From: Lytechinus variegatus
Lineage: Eukaryota > Echinodermata > Echinoidea > Temnopleuroida > Toxopneustidae
Length of the DNA stretch: 64,000 nucleotides
Direction of reading: 5' to 3'
NCBI RefSeq assembly: GCF_018143015.1
Contig: NC_054749.1
Location: forward strand, 36,048,000-36,111,999
Position numbers and translations under genes: made by a program
Notes under the pieces: generated by a model
What the model was told of the DNA's origin: nothing
Databases searched by the model: none
What the model saw: the letters and a program-made list of their open reading frames with translations, nothing else
Shown: piece after piece, positions 23,377-36,900 of the stretch
How the letters are laid out: the number at the start of each line of letters is the position of its first letter
Numbering within the stretch: the stretch's first letter is position 1

Positions 23377-24025
23377 TGATCTACCGACAGTGTTCCAGAT
23401 TTATCATCATGGTTTGAATTAATCCAAGCGCACAAAGGTCATGGCCTTAGATGCCCCATTGATTAACCTCGATGCCCCTGTCATTGGCCTTCACTATCTT
23501 TGTGCCCTTTGTCATTTTCCGCATCATGCTGAGATATAGCTCTATAGGAAAGCAGGGAATAATTTTCTGGTATCTCATCGTAATTTGCTCCATATTTTTT
23601 ACAGACAGCTACCTAAGAACAGGAGAAGTCTTTCAATATCACTGGTAAGGCAAGCTTGAATGTTACATCAGGGCATGCTGTTTCAGCCCAGTGCACACTA
23701 TGCAATCCGATGCGACATTTAATAAATCACCTTTTGCATTAAATGTGAAGGTTCCAGAAGTTAGAATTATTTCATTTAAAGTTCAGGATTATGTTAGAAA
23801 ATTTGTGGCAAGCCCTGTGGTCTGAGTAAAGTCCAAATCGGCTTCAAATCGCAGCGGATGATGTCATTATGGTTTGAAATTGAATTTTCTTTTATTCCTA
23901 CAGGGAGGTTCAAACTAGACTGAATTTTGACGTCAGTAGTCATACCACTATTATGAACTCTGTCGCTAAGATTTTGTCGACTGGAATGCTCATCTAACAT
24001 GTTATTACAATTTCTTTAAAATTTG

Positions 24026-24151
24026 ATGCATGCTACCATGGTTAGATACGCAATTTTATTCACGAGTCCACTGTTTGAAGAGTGGATTTATTAATTCAAA
24101 ACCGTGGACTCATGAATAAAATAGCGTGGATAACCACGGCAACGCATCAAT
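24026..24151. mobile_element. Small fold-back MITE
   Basis: Left 'gatgcatgctaccatggtta' with 'attttattcacgagtccac' is inverted at the right as 'gtggactcatgaataaaat' with 'ataaccacggcaacgcatc'. About 125 bp. Confidence 0.65.
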
Positions 24152-24154
24152 TTG

Positions 24155-24335
24155 GCGCACATTGTGCTGCACTCGACCAGGTGAGGTGAATGGATACCCT
24201 GTAGGATTTTTCCTCGAACGCTTTAGCGCCTATTAATATGACGGCTTAGCTACAGCCAGGGTGATAATATACCAAGTATCAAAGCGCAGTTGAGTATATG
24301 CACATAGTAACTGCGCTATATAAGTGGACGTATTA
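24155..24335 (+). repeat. SINE body and tail without tRNA head
   Basis: It begins at 'cacattgtgctgcactcgac' and runs to 'actgcgctatataagtgg'. It is the 3' part of a SINE family also present at 59447-59632, where the same 'agcgcctattaatatg' body variant occurs. The tRNA-like 5' end is missing, so this is a truncated copy. Confidence 0.75.
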
Positions 24336-24453
24336 TTCAACCATGGGATTTCAAAACCACCTTCATGAATTTAGGCCTTTGTGTTCAGAGCCAAGTGTAA
24401 GGAGTATTCAAAGGGCTGACGAACCATTAAATTAAATACAAAGATTAGATATA

Positions 24454-24687
24454 CGTCGGCCTTATGCCAAAAGGGCCTTAACTGCTTTTGGCCATTCCGA
24501 GATAATGGCGTTTATAAAGGTTTTGGCCTCTCTAATAATCAAAAGTTTGTGGTCGTTTTCTTGGTTTTGAAGCCAATTTCGATAAACGTGTTAAGTTATT
24601 AAGTTTTACATGAAATGTGTTAAATTTATTATAAAATATTCAGAACCCCTAAAATCGGGTTAAGGCCCTTTTGGCATAAGGCCGACG
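24454..24687. mobile_element. CGTCGGCCTTATGCC MITE with ATATA flanks
   Basis: Termini CGTCGGCCTTATGCCAAAAG and CTTTTGGCATAAGGCCGACG are perfect inverted repeats, continuing into GGGCCTTAA/TTAAGGCCC. ATATA flanks each side (24449-24453 and 24688-24692) as a possible 5-bp target duplication. Length 234 bp. Confidence 0.8.
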
Positions 24688-24930
24688 ATATACGCTAAGC
24701 TCTCAGAAGTGGTTTTATTTAAAATTGGTTTAAATCTTTATGGGACAGTAATACCAATGAAGCTGAACCAAACCGACCAAGAAATAACATAATAACTTTG
24801 ATCGGTCTGGAGTCGGTTTCCTCAGTATGACTGTGTTATTGGAGAGATGAATGATGATCCTATCTCGGCCAATCCAGGACAGCACACAAGCTTGTGTAGC
24901 ATGCTAATAAATTTAACTTCATAGATGGTA

Positions 24931-25413
24931 AAGGGGTACTGCAGCCTAAATATAATATGATTTGAAAAGATCAGCTTTGCATTATTTCAGTGAAACAGTT
25001 CTATGCATGTCATCATGAATACGCAATGAGCCAGCTGATGATGTCATATCCCCACTCTTTTTTATTAAATGAAATCATATTTTCTCGACCAAGAAAGAAA
25101 AAAAAGATTTTGACAAATGATTTAATACATAAGATATTCATCGCTGCAACTTACTTCATTTTAAGGGAAGCATATCATGCACACATGTATGAAAAAATGA
25201 AATTATTATTTCTTGTAAAAACAAGATAAAGAAAAGTGGGAACATGACATTATTAGCTCATCTTATGAATATTCATAACATGAGTTCAAATAAGACTTCA
25301 CAAAATATGACTTATCTTAAACTTTAAAAACTTCATTATTTGTTGTTGGATATTAAGTAAATTGTCAATATCTGTTGAATATACTCTATTTTTCAGCCTG
25401 GAGTACCTCTTTG
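24931..25413. mobile_element. Fold-back MITE, third copy of the 7730 family
   Basis: Ends 'aaaggggtactgcagcc' and 'cagcctggagtacctcttt' are inverted. Internal 'agctgatgatgtcatatccc' and 'gggaacatgacattattagc' are inverted in the same way as in the copies at 7730 and 9290. Confidence 0.7.
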
Positions 25414-26549
25414 ATTAATCAAGTTACATGTGATGGTGATATTGAAGAAATAAATGAGTCCATACATTATTTAGAGTGTCAAAGTCAAATTCCTATCAGA
25501 GGTCATTTGATTCATTTGATTCATTTGTCATAATTTAGTTTAGTTCAGTCACATGTATCTTTATTTGGAGTTTTGCTTGATAAATTTCCCTTATACTGAT
25601 CCATATAATCTGTTTTTGGTCGACAAATCAGTTCCTGGAGATCATGATCTAAAATAAAGATCTGAGAAATTTGTTAATTAACGACTCAGTTTCCTTGATC
25701 TTTTCACATACTACATTGTTTTAGTCGGTACACGGTTCAGCTCAATGATTATATTTACAAATAAATCACTTTATTTCAGAACTATTTACAAAGCAAAATA
25801 GACAATATAAAATAACGTACAAAAGAAATATATATAGTGAATTCATTATTGTACATAATGATATAATAAACAGTTAACAATCTCAAGCAATCTAAATAAA
25901 GTAAAATGGTATTGTTGTATTTGAAAGCTTATAGCTGTCATTTACCAAAATTTATTGTGTGGATAAAGGCTTGACAATAATTTGTGATCAGGGACTTGTA
26001 TGTCAACCACATCACATCAATTGCAATTCCCTGTATGCTTACTATACATAAAGGGATTTAATTATGTTTTTCATGGAATGGATTTTTAATATTTGGTTTA
26101 GTCTTATCATGGACCTACTACTAGTAGTACGTCCATGGTCTTATTATGACTTAAAGGTAAATGCTAGTTTTGGTAACGATATCAAAATGAGTTCGTACAG
26201 AATCCAATTAAATGACCACCAAAGTGTCTGTTTGTATAAATAAAACGCATGTGCCAAAGGATTCTGGAAGAAATTGTGTAATTGCTGAGAAATCAGCAAA
26301 TAAGCACAGGATTCGGGTAGGGCGTCGGGCCCGACGCTTTAAGCAATAATTATACATTGTCCCACGTGCGCTTATCTGTGTTGGGGATCTTCGGTGTGAA
26401 CATTTTCAGCGTAGATTTCAAGATTTCACAAAGTTCAGTTAATGTAACTGTACCAGATCTAGATCCTCGATGATATACTGACAATTAACCTTTGTTTTAC
26501 AGACTTTCTCATGAAATCAGTGTTGACTGCAACTACTGGAATTTCTCTT

Positions 26550-26638
26550 TAAGTCCTGAATTTGATGTTTGGAAACATTTGAAGTAATCATTAGTAATGA
26601 TTACTTCAAATGTTTCCAAACATCAAATTCAGGACTTA
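26550..26638. repeat. Perfect palindrome, 44-bp arms and 1-base centre
   Basis: Positions 26550-26593 are the exact reverse complement of 26595-26638, with a single G at 26594 between them. Complementarity stops abruptly at both outer edges and no mismatch was found in either arm. Either very recent, maintained, or an artefact of library or assembly. Confidence 0.92.
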
Positions 26639-27981
26639 TCATAACAATCAAATGGTTAGAAAAAGTACAGTATTGTACCTCATTGAAATTTTACTAAAAT
26701 GAGTAATGTCATATATTTTACCCATGTACAAATAGATAACATTTTCAGCACTAGTTGCGCAATTTCTTCTTTTCATATGATATATCACAAGCCTTCGCCT
26801 CTATTCTCTCACTCTTGATGAAAAATATATAATTATATGGATGGATTAAAATAGAGACCCAGAAAAATGAATACAATATATTAGATGGGGTAAAAACAGC
26901 AATGTTGATATTCTTACCAGGAGAGATAATTCAACAATGCTATTGGATGGATTGATTTTTATACTTCCTTTGGATATTACAATTTGAAACATCTGGGGTT
27001 TTTTTGTTTACTACAGCTCACATGCTTACACCATTGCAATTGTGTAGATATTTGCTGGTCCGAAAATGATATACATAGGAACACCTGCAGCATTATTCTG
27101 AATGCTTGTTGGAAAATGAAAAAAGGGTTTGTCATTTCAAAGCTTCTGTAATCTAAAAATGAAATAATGGTTATTTCGGAAATAGAATAAGGTTCGTAAG
27201 TACAAAAATAACCTACTTCACTTTCTGACTATTCAAGCTTCAGAATAATAAACTTTTTTTTAAATATTTCATATCCCAAATTTCCCAACCAAGCAAGTCT
27301 TTGTGTACTTAAACAAAAGCCTTCCTTTTGATTCTCTGGGAAAATAGTAATGTTAAATCAAACTGTCATATTTCTTAAGGGTAAAATTCTTTTTGCTAGT
27401 AATGATATATCTAGAATATCTGAAGATAAAAAGTTTAGGAAAACATAGTTTTATTGATATGTCTCAATGTCAAACATGTGGTGAGTCTTCTGTATTCTAA
27501 CACTTGCCAAATGCTGTCAATGATATCAATTCATTACCACTAGAAACATAGAAAAAAATACCATTTGCAAGCTTCTCAATCTTGTGACATTGCCAGCAAT
27601 ATCTACTGGAATATGTGCATTTTGCTTTGTCTCAAGAACAGTTGTACTCGGCCATCCGCATGAATGTTTCTGTGTGAATGAATGTAAATATTTCAACATT
27701 TTTTTTATTACATGTAGGATGATTTGCAGGAATCACTTGTACTTATCAGGAGTGGGTATAGCAGTAGCTAGACAGATGCATGTACACTTTATGGCCAAGC
27801 TGAACATGCATTGTTCTCCATATCCTAAGAAGAAAGATGTCACAGCTTTGACATATCATGTAATTGCTCCTTGTATCAATCAATCTATATTGGAGCTCTA
27901 CTTGCAGTTAAAATATATTTGAAGATCAATTAAAATACATATCAGTCAAGGTTGTAGAGCGATATATCTCTGTCTATCTCA

Positions 27982-30900
27982 TCACATTGCATTGGGTAGT
28001 TCCATGTTTTCAATATCATCCTTGAGATGATCGATGAAGTTATTTATTTCCTTGACACGGTCCCGATTCCTCGTCACCTCCTCCTCATTATGAATGCGTT
28101 CCATCAAACCTCCCAACCAACCGTTAGCACGCTGAATGATATCATCTTCTCGGTTATCAATCTTTAGAAGATGGACGTCGTGGGATGCGCTCACCGCATT
28201 AGTAATAGTGTCCTTGTCGACCAAGAGCTATGAAAGAATAAAGAAAGCTAACTTGTTAGGGATTGATCAGAATACTGAGAAAGGTAACAAAAACAGAACA
28301 CAGATATCACAGTCAAACCATTTTGGTGTTTCATAAAGCTGTTTGTAAGTTAGAGTGACTTTAATAATGACTGGTGACCCTTATGTACTAAATAATTACC
28401 TCACGAAATTACCACAAGAAAGGATCACCAGTTGTTCTTAAAATCACTCTCAACTTGTTGAACAGCTTTATGAAGCACCCCCTGCTACATCACCTGTAAA
28501 GAAGAATCATCTGTCTGTAAAGCCCAAACCTTTGTTTCCCTTGAAAAGTATTTCTCAATATTCCCTACAATTGTCTGGTAGATGGCTCAGGGTGAATGGG
28601 ATGATAAAGAGGAATTGAACTTAAGAAAGGATAATAAAAATGATATACCGGTAGGTATATTACCCAGGGAAGCCACAGTTCTGAAAACTTCTCTCAGTGG
28701 GCCCTGCTATTATTATTGCCCCGGCTACATCTGTACATCATTTAAATTGTTCCATTCACCTTTTCATTTACACACCAAATCAAATCTGAAAAGTTCTTGG
28801 TAAGCAAGTGTGCATAGTATTTTAAGTTAACACTTAATATTAATTAAAACTTTGCCCGAATATCACGTTTTTAATAGAGAATCAAACTAAAATACACCTC
28901 AAACTAAAAAAATGCAAATCAGACAAAAACAGCTATTATTATTATTAAGTACATACCATTCTGAGATCCTCTGGTAATTCATCATCTAATTCATTCTTAA
29001 CATACTTCTCCAACGTGATATGAGCAATCTCAAGCAAACGCTCATGATGGATATTCTCTAAATCTCGAATCTGAGATATCGTGAATACAAATGGTCAAGG
29101 ATCATATACACTTACATTGTAACTCAAAGCTACAAAGAGGAAACCAATTTCTAAATTTCATTCGTGCAACTCATTTCAACTCAAAAATATATACTTATAT
29201 ATTGGATGCATCCTAATATGAGGTGCTGATTAAATCTTAGTTTATTTTCTATTTTCAATCAATTTAAATCAAATACTAGTAATCTCAACTATTCCTCTGC
29301 CACTGCCAGAACAAAAATATATTACAGACCTTTAACCTCTAAATAAAAAAAAACACTCTGTGACCTTTGCTTTACACAATATGTATAACACCCAAATCAA
29401 ATTAAATCATCTTCTCTCACATACTAATATACATAAGCCAAGATTAAAGATGAACCCTAATATGGTTGTTACAAGAAAGAAATATTTTCACATACATGTA
29501 AACATAATTGTGACCTTTGACCTTGAGACCCCAAAATCTAATCAAATCATTGCTCTCCAATATGCAAATGAGAAGCATGACTGAAGATGATCCCGTAAAC
29601 AATTTCTCAGATGTTAGGCATGCAAAATTTCTTTATAATCATTTTTTGCATCATATTTGTCCTTAGATTAATTCTCTCCAAGGCATAACTGTGTAAGATA
29701 ACAGGAACCAAAATTTCTCATCACATTCATATAGCTAACCTCACACCAGCACAATAACATTAAAGATCAAGTCCACCTCAGAAAAATGTTGATTTGAATA
29801 AATAGAGATAAATCAAACTAGCAAAACGCTGAAAATTTCATCAAAATCGGATGTAAAATAAGAAAGTTATGACACTTTAAAGTTTTGTTTATTTTTCACA
29901 AAACTGTGATATTCACAACTCAAATGAGAAAGTTGATGATGTCCCTAACTCACTATTTTTTTTAATTGTTTGAATTATACAATATTTCATTTTTTATAGA
30001 TTTGACAATAAGGACCAACTTGAGTAAATCATACAGTAGTAAAGTAGTAAACAATGCTTATTCCGTAAGGGAGGAATTAATAGATGTTTCACTTGACAAT
30101 GAGGAGAAAAATAGAATAATCTCTATTTCATAAATAAAATACAAAAGAACTAGTGAGTGTATGACGTCATAGTCTCCTCATTTGCATACCCACCAGGATG
30201 TGCATATAACTGTTTTGTGAAATTAAGCAAAACTTTAAAATGTCATAACTTTCTTATTTTACATCCCATTTTGATGAAATGTTCAGTTTTATGCTTGTTG
30301 GATTTTTCTCTTTTTATTCAAATCAATCTTTTGTTGGGGTAGGCTTGTCCTTTAAATATGTGTATTAATGCAACAGTTTCAAAAAGGATATAATCCTTGG
30401 ACGTGTTCCACGAATGATGACACCATGTCTGCCAGGTTCCTTTCAAAGTCCTTTATGGTATCCTGAAATGAAGAAAAAAAAATGCTAAGTTTTATAATAC
30501 TGGCCCTTGCTGCCTGCAGTGAAAGCTTGATAAGTTAACCTCTTGCATAGTTACAACTTTCATTCCATAGACTAACATGTAGTATACGGATGATTAATTT
30601 CATGTACAGGCAATGTAAAGAGATTCCACTCTCTCTATCACCATAATCATACAAAATGTGAGTCCATTGCACTCAAGGTATTGATCAACCGGAATTCAAA
30701 CACAACTTACTTTTCAACCAATCAGAAGCAAGTATATGAAAGTTGCGATTGATTCTGTAAATTGCTTATTAAGATGCAACTTTTACAGCATCAAAGGCCC
30801 TGACTGTGTATGTATCATTAAACATCAGGGCCTGGTTACACAATGATTTACTATGGATAGCAAATATGAAAGAATGCTTCCGATTGGTTCCTGGTAAGTG

Positions 30901-33900
30901 TTTTAGAAAATTAGTTGTGTAACTTTGAACTTGATTAGCCCTTGCCACATAGTGATTGATGCCAAACATTGTGTTATGAGGCCAAGAACTTCAGATGTAT
31001 GCTAAGTACTGATAATGGATATTTTCACATTGGTTGTGATTGTTCATATGATTTGCACAATGATAATTTGACAAGAAAATCAGAGTTTCATAGTGCAGAA
31101 TTATCACATTTCTAATTCTTTAATATCTAGAGAGATTCAATCAAGGCATATTCATATAAAAAAATCTCTATGCCAGAAGAATTCATATCTACAACTTTAA
31201 AGGGGATCTTGGGTGAATTTTTCTTTAATTAATACCTACATTTTGGGGGGGATAATTTCCATATTTTTATCAGGTGCACTGTTCGGCCATCTTTTCTCAT
31301 GAACACGCATGTAGACTTCCCGAGCAAAAATAATCAAATTCATTGACTTTGACATCGAAATTGTTTTAAAAAAGTGACCTTAGAATTATATTGTTAAGAC
31401 AAACTACATCAGGGGCCATTGCATCAAACCTTGATTATCAAATGCAAGTTGATTTTCAGCCAATCAGAAGCCTCCATTTGGACTTGCGTTTGATTGATTC
31501 TTTTTTTTGGGGGGGGGGCTGTGTTACGATGCAACTCTTTATGAACACGCCCAAATCAAATATTGGTGAAATTAAAAGAATGTATCATGAAAACAATGAA
31601 CATCACCAATAAATGTCTCCTTACCTCTAGTTGATCTACCAACTGAAGTTCAAATCCCATCAATCTATCCCACAGAATGTCAACTTCTTCTTTGTATTCA
31701 GTAATTTGAGATTCAATTCCATTCGGGTCGCTCATCACGGTCAGCTCTGCCACAATCTAAGAAGACCAAGATATAAGTTTATAGCTTGTAAAAATTAATT
31801 TCAAAGTCAAAAATTTACTGTCTGTATAAAACACAAGCACAAAAGATGCATTTTTAAACATATCATACCAGGGTATAGTTCACATTTAATGTTTGTAAGA
31901 TTATCTAGATGGATTAATGGAGGTGTGAAATCATATTCTATGCTTCGTCCATTGACAGATCAAGAATCCTAAAAGTTTTAAATTATAATACCTTTGTGAC
32001 ATTCTGACACAGTGACCCTTACATCTATTCAGATCACTGTTTTCCAATATGCATGCATGAATCAAGACAGTTCTTCAGTTATCATGTAACTGTATGAGAC
32101 AATACAATATATAGAATTCCTGCATTGTATTGCATTTCTGTGATGGGGAATTTAACTATAACCACAATACCTGCTTGTATCATATACAAAGCATTTCATA
32201 CAGAATTAAAATTGGTTTCAAGAGTTTATATATATATTATATCCACATACATATCTCATTTTAAATTGAATATTTCAAATTGAATTGCCTGCTCACAAAG
32301 ATAATGTCTTTAATCAAAATGAAGATGAAATTCAATCTACCTACCTTCTTCTTATATTTGTTGAAGACGGCAATGATGTCTACAGCCATGTCCTTGTTTT
32401 CATCTTTAGCTTCTTGTACACAGGAATAGAACTCGTCTACTTCTTTACATCGTTTCTCATGCTCAGCAAGTCCAAAGTCAAACACCTGCTGGCAAATAGC
32501 CACCATCTTCTCTTTATAGGTGCACAGCAGTTAAGGGTTTAAACATCATCAATTTTTTTGAACAGGACACAGGAAAACATAACGATAATGCAAAACAAAT
32601 CATATCTACCCAGAGCCGGGACCCAGGGTAATCACTTCAGCTGTATTTAATCTCATAACAGGCCCTGTATAACATAACATCATTACCCTTGTTAATTTCA
32701 TCATTTCATTTTGTGTAAATATCAATCATAGAGATATACTCTTCATAATTAAAGAAATTACAGAATGACAATGCTGTAGTTGTTTGATGCCTGTTTGTGT
32801 TCTTTTATCACATCCATTCACAAGAAAGGTATTCTTCTAAATCTTTCCATTTTGGAATAGGGGTCAAGATTCAAGATTTATTCAAAACCTGAACTGCACT
32901 TGTTTATATAAACATTATGATGACTACAAGTAAATCAGTTAGGATTACAGATGAACTGGTGCTTTGAAGTTTGGTGTTTACCTTCTGGTGTTGATCTCAG
33001 GTTGCATTGTACATCAGCACAGCCCCAAATTTGAAATGAATCTCAAAAGGTATTGAGCTATCAATAATAAGGTTTAAATCATTTTTTTGAAATGAGATTA
33101 GATGTTGCAACTATAGAAATCAATCTAAGTTGCAGTTGCTACAGTAGTGGATTTTCAGGGATACTTTTTTTAGGTAGCCAACTCAAATTTGCTACATATG
33201 CAGGTTTACATCAGACCTTATATCAACCCTTTGATGAGCTGTTCATAGTTTTAGTTTTCAAGGGCTTTGGATGGTATTTTGGGGGTTAATCCACCCGGAT
33301 CCCACACAACTTTTTTTTTCCTGTTCAAGAATTCTTCCAACACCAACACCGATTTTGAACTGACCCATAGCCTTTTAATACACAAAACCATCTTGATATT
33401 GTTGAATAAGAAAAGGATATACAGCCAATAGTTCATCGACCCCAGGCAGGGCTCCCAGTTTGCTTGCTTCTGGATCCTCAGCAAACATGTTATCAAAGAG
33501 ATGTGGTCCATCTAAGTTCTCAATGTAGGCAAGCTAAAAAGACAATAAGGGTATGATGAAAAAAATGCACAACAAAAAAATACATCTTAGATTCATTTCT
33601 CAAATAGTGAAGTTGGAATATCTAGGAATATCTAAACAGATTATTAAAAACTTTCAACACCTGCATACGAATTTGGTCATATTTCTGCCATTAGGCATGT
33701 ACGTTGAAATATTTCATATTTTTCAAATGATTTGAGATGGCTTTTTCTCAAATGTTTTACATTTCACTAACCTCTCAAATATACCTTCTTTCTTTCTCAT
33801 TTCTTTTTCAATTCATAATTATCTGTGTCAAGTACGATGATTAGATAAAGAGGGACCACCATCAAAATTATGAACTAAAACGTGTAATTCGAATTGATTC

Positions 33901-36900
33901 AATAATATCTTTATCATAAAATACTGAACATTGAGCTGATTTTAACACCTGAGCTAAGAATGCAAGCTTACAAAATGATTGTAGCTACAAATGAGGAACT
34001 TCCTACCTTCTGCTTCTCAAATTCGCTCTCTTTAAGTTCTTTTTCCAATCTCTTGTTCTCCGCTGCTGTCTCATCAGCCATCAATTCTTCAATAGCATAC
34101 TTGTACTGCTCCATGGCAGCTGTTTTCTGATGATAAACAATAGTACAAACATATGCTTAGGTCATTCATTTCTTCTTTTCTCAATTTAAAAACAAAAGCT
34201 GGGTCAAGATTGTATTCACTTATCCAGCAAACAACAATCAAGATTGTATGTTACAATGTATCATTTAATGATTATATGTTAGATCGCTGTCAAAACGTGC
34301 CAAGTTGAGTAAAATTTGATTTATATGTCAAGAGATATTGCACTCCCCTTTCTGGATTCCCAATAAAAACTAAACAGTGGCAACAAAAAGTAATTATTGT
34401 TTGAAGGGCATATTTCCCTGTATAAGTTACCTATAGATGTACAATCATACTGTAATCTACCCATGATATACAAAGAAATTCAGTAAAGCCAATGTCTGAC
34501 ATAGTGTCTGCTTGGGGCTTCAAACAAGAAATGAGTTTGATGTTACTCCATCTCTTCAAATAATCCTTGCTAATGGAGAAACTGTTGGTGAAAATATACA
34601 GACATCCAATAGATAGATCAATAAGAATGTCAACTTGATCAAGGAAAACCTGCCACAAGTTTGGGTTTGCCTGAACAAAATCCCCCATTGAAACATTCAT
34701 TGAAAGGAACCTGTCCATAAAAAAAAACCTGTTCATGAAGACAGCTATTTTTGTCTTCGTTTGGTGGTCTTTCAAGACAGGTTTGACTGTACTTACTGTG
34801 TTTCCATCAATGAGTCTAAAGTCCAGGTAAGCTAAGGTAGGAATGTGAGCGACAACATACTGCTTGTAGTTTGCATCATCACAGAATGGATTGCCAGCCA
34901 GGTTGAGTGTTTGTAAACCTTTAAATCTTCTCATGTAGATTAACTGAAAAGGAACATTGAAAGGATGGTTTTAACAATGACACAGATTAGTTGCATGGAT
35001 TATTGCAAGTGGTTCAAGCTAAAAGTAAGAAAAATTGTGTCCTGAAATAAACATTTTCATTAATTGCCTACATGTACAAATGAAATAATACTACTAATAT
35101 AACAGTAAATTATAATAATACTCATAAAATAAATAATGGGCGCATCATGGTCTAGTGGTTCGGACTCTCGCCTTTCAAACAGAGGGTCGTGGGTTCAAGA
35201 CCTAGCCATGGCGTGTTTTCCTTCAGCAAGAAATTTATCCACACTGTGCTGCACTTGACCCAGGTGAGGTGAATGGGTACCTGGCAGGATTAATTCCCTC
35301 CATGCACTGAGCGCCGGTGATGGTAACTAGAGCTAAAGCCTGGGTTTAATAATAGTACTTTTGTTTCCTCAGGCAAAAAGCACTATACAAATCCAGCTAT
35401 TATAATAGTAATATATTAGTAATAGTATTTGCTCATATCTATTCTCCAGAGGGCTCAAGGCACTAAACAGCATAATGAAATTATATTTTTCTACAGCACT
35501 CGGTCAAAAGTAAAGTTGCAAGTGTTCATTAATTGAGGGAATATAGATATAGACCGGCGTGTTGGCTCAGTTGGTAGAGCGTCCGTCTCACAACTGGGAG
35601 GTCGGGGGTTCAAACCCCAGCCACATCAGACCAAAAGACGTTAAAAGATGGGAGTTGCTGCTACCCTGTTTGGCGTTCAACGATTTAAGGGATAGAGCCT
35701 CGTCGATCTGGTGCTGCACATCGGCTGCCAAGCCCACGATCAATTGGGCAAAGCAAATTTTCAGAGTATTTCATTTCATGTCTATTTCGAACAGTAAATT
35801 ATGGATTTTCATGGATTTTTTCATATGATACTTACATTTTCTAGAGATGAAAGGTTATTATTGCCGACAGAGAAAACATGAAGTTTGGTGAGGCTGTCCA
35901 TGTTTTCTAAGGTTGTGATACGATTGTTATACAGCGTCAGGTCTTCAAGTTTGTCAAGCTTGTCTAAACCTTCTATCACTTCAATATTGTTAAAGGACAA
36001 ATCTGTGGGGGAAGTGAGAGCAATAAAACAGGGTTAGTAAATTCAATTCAAACAGTCACAATATATTTTGTTGTTTGTTCTGGCATTCTGGTAAGTTGTT
36101 GAAAGGGTTGATCTCAATCTCTAATACAATCATTTGCATAATTAAATTGTAAGTGACATGAAATTGAAATAGAAATGGATAATGAATAATCCAAGCTATT
36201 TTGCAAATACAGGGTCTATCCTTTCTTACTTGTATTTTTTTTGGGGGGAATAATATCATTTTTTCTATATGCAGTGCAACTTAACAAAATAATTATATGC
36301 ATAATGGGAAAAAAGGTTACATGTATCTAAAATTAAAAACGAAGAAATACTTGCATTTGGTAAGAATCTATGTGCTGAATCAAAATTACTTATTACATCT
36401 CTTGGGCTTAAGATATTTCAATAATATCAAAATGTTCTGAGAACAGTAAGACAGGCAATAACTTTAATTGCTTTTGTATTTTGATAACTTACCAAGCCAA
36501 ACCAGATGATGGAGAGTGTCTAAACCTTCAATCTTCTCAATGATGTTATTATCTAACTGGAGCTTGACAAGATTATTGAACTGCCACAGATTGTCAACTT
36601 TGAGGATATCTAGAATATTTGAATGAAGGAAAATAGATATAGTGTTATGCAAGTGGACATTGGAACAATTTACTTGTTTAATAATCTGTCTTCTCCTTAC
36701 TTCAACTAAAGAAATGTGCCATGTCTCATGGACAGACAGACAGAAAATGGGTAAACATAACTCACATAACTACCTACTGTGGGAAAAGGAATAAGAATCC
36801 GGGTTAACTGACATAACAAATAAAAGAGTGTTATGATATTTTCAACCAAAAAGACTAAACGACAGATCTGAAGGGTGTGATGCATATACCCTTCATTAAG

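Larger units (their letters stand above)
23377..27981. other. Intergenic region between convergent ATPAF2 and DRC3
   Basis: This 4.6-kb stretch must hold the 3' UTRs of both genes. No extra exon with family resemblance was found; the 112-aa frame at 27584-27922 has no recognisable similarity and may be DRC3 3' UTR on the other strand. It also holds several small MITEs, a SINE tail and a perfect palindrome, listed separately. Confidence 0.55.

Noticed and set aside
27584-27922. 112-aa plus-strand frame as a separate gene
   Set aside because: No recognisable motifs and it lies opposite the likely DRC3 3' UTR; kept only as a note.
33251-33511. DRC3 exon 6 extended past 33421 through the open frame
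   Set aside because: The open frame continues into the intron, but the added residues (PFLIQQYQD and onward) break colinearity with the conserved protein, whereas the AT-AC junction restores it.
34431-34796. DRC3 exon 4 extended past the donor as a 167-aa frame
   Set aside because: Similarity stops exactly at the GTAAGT donor after DGNT; the remainder is intron read-through.
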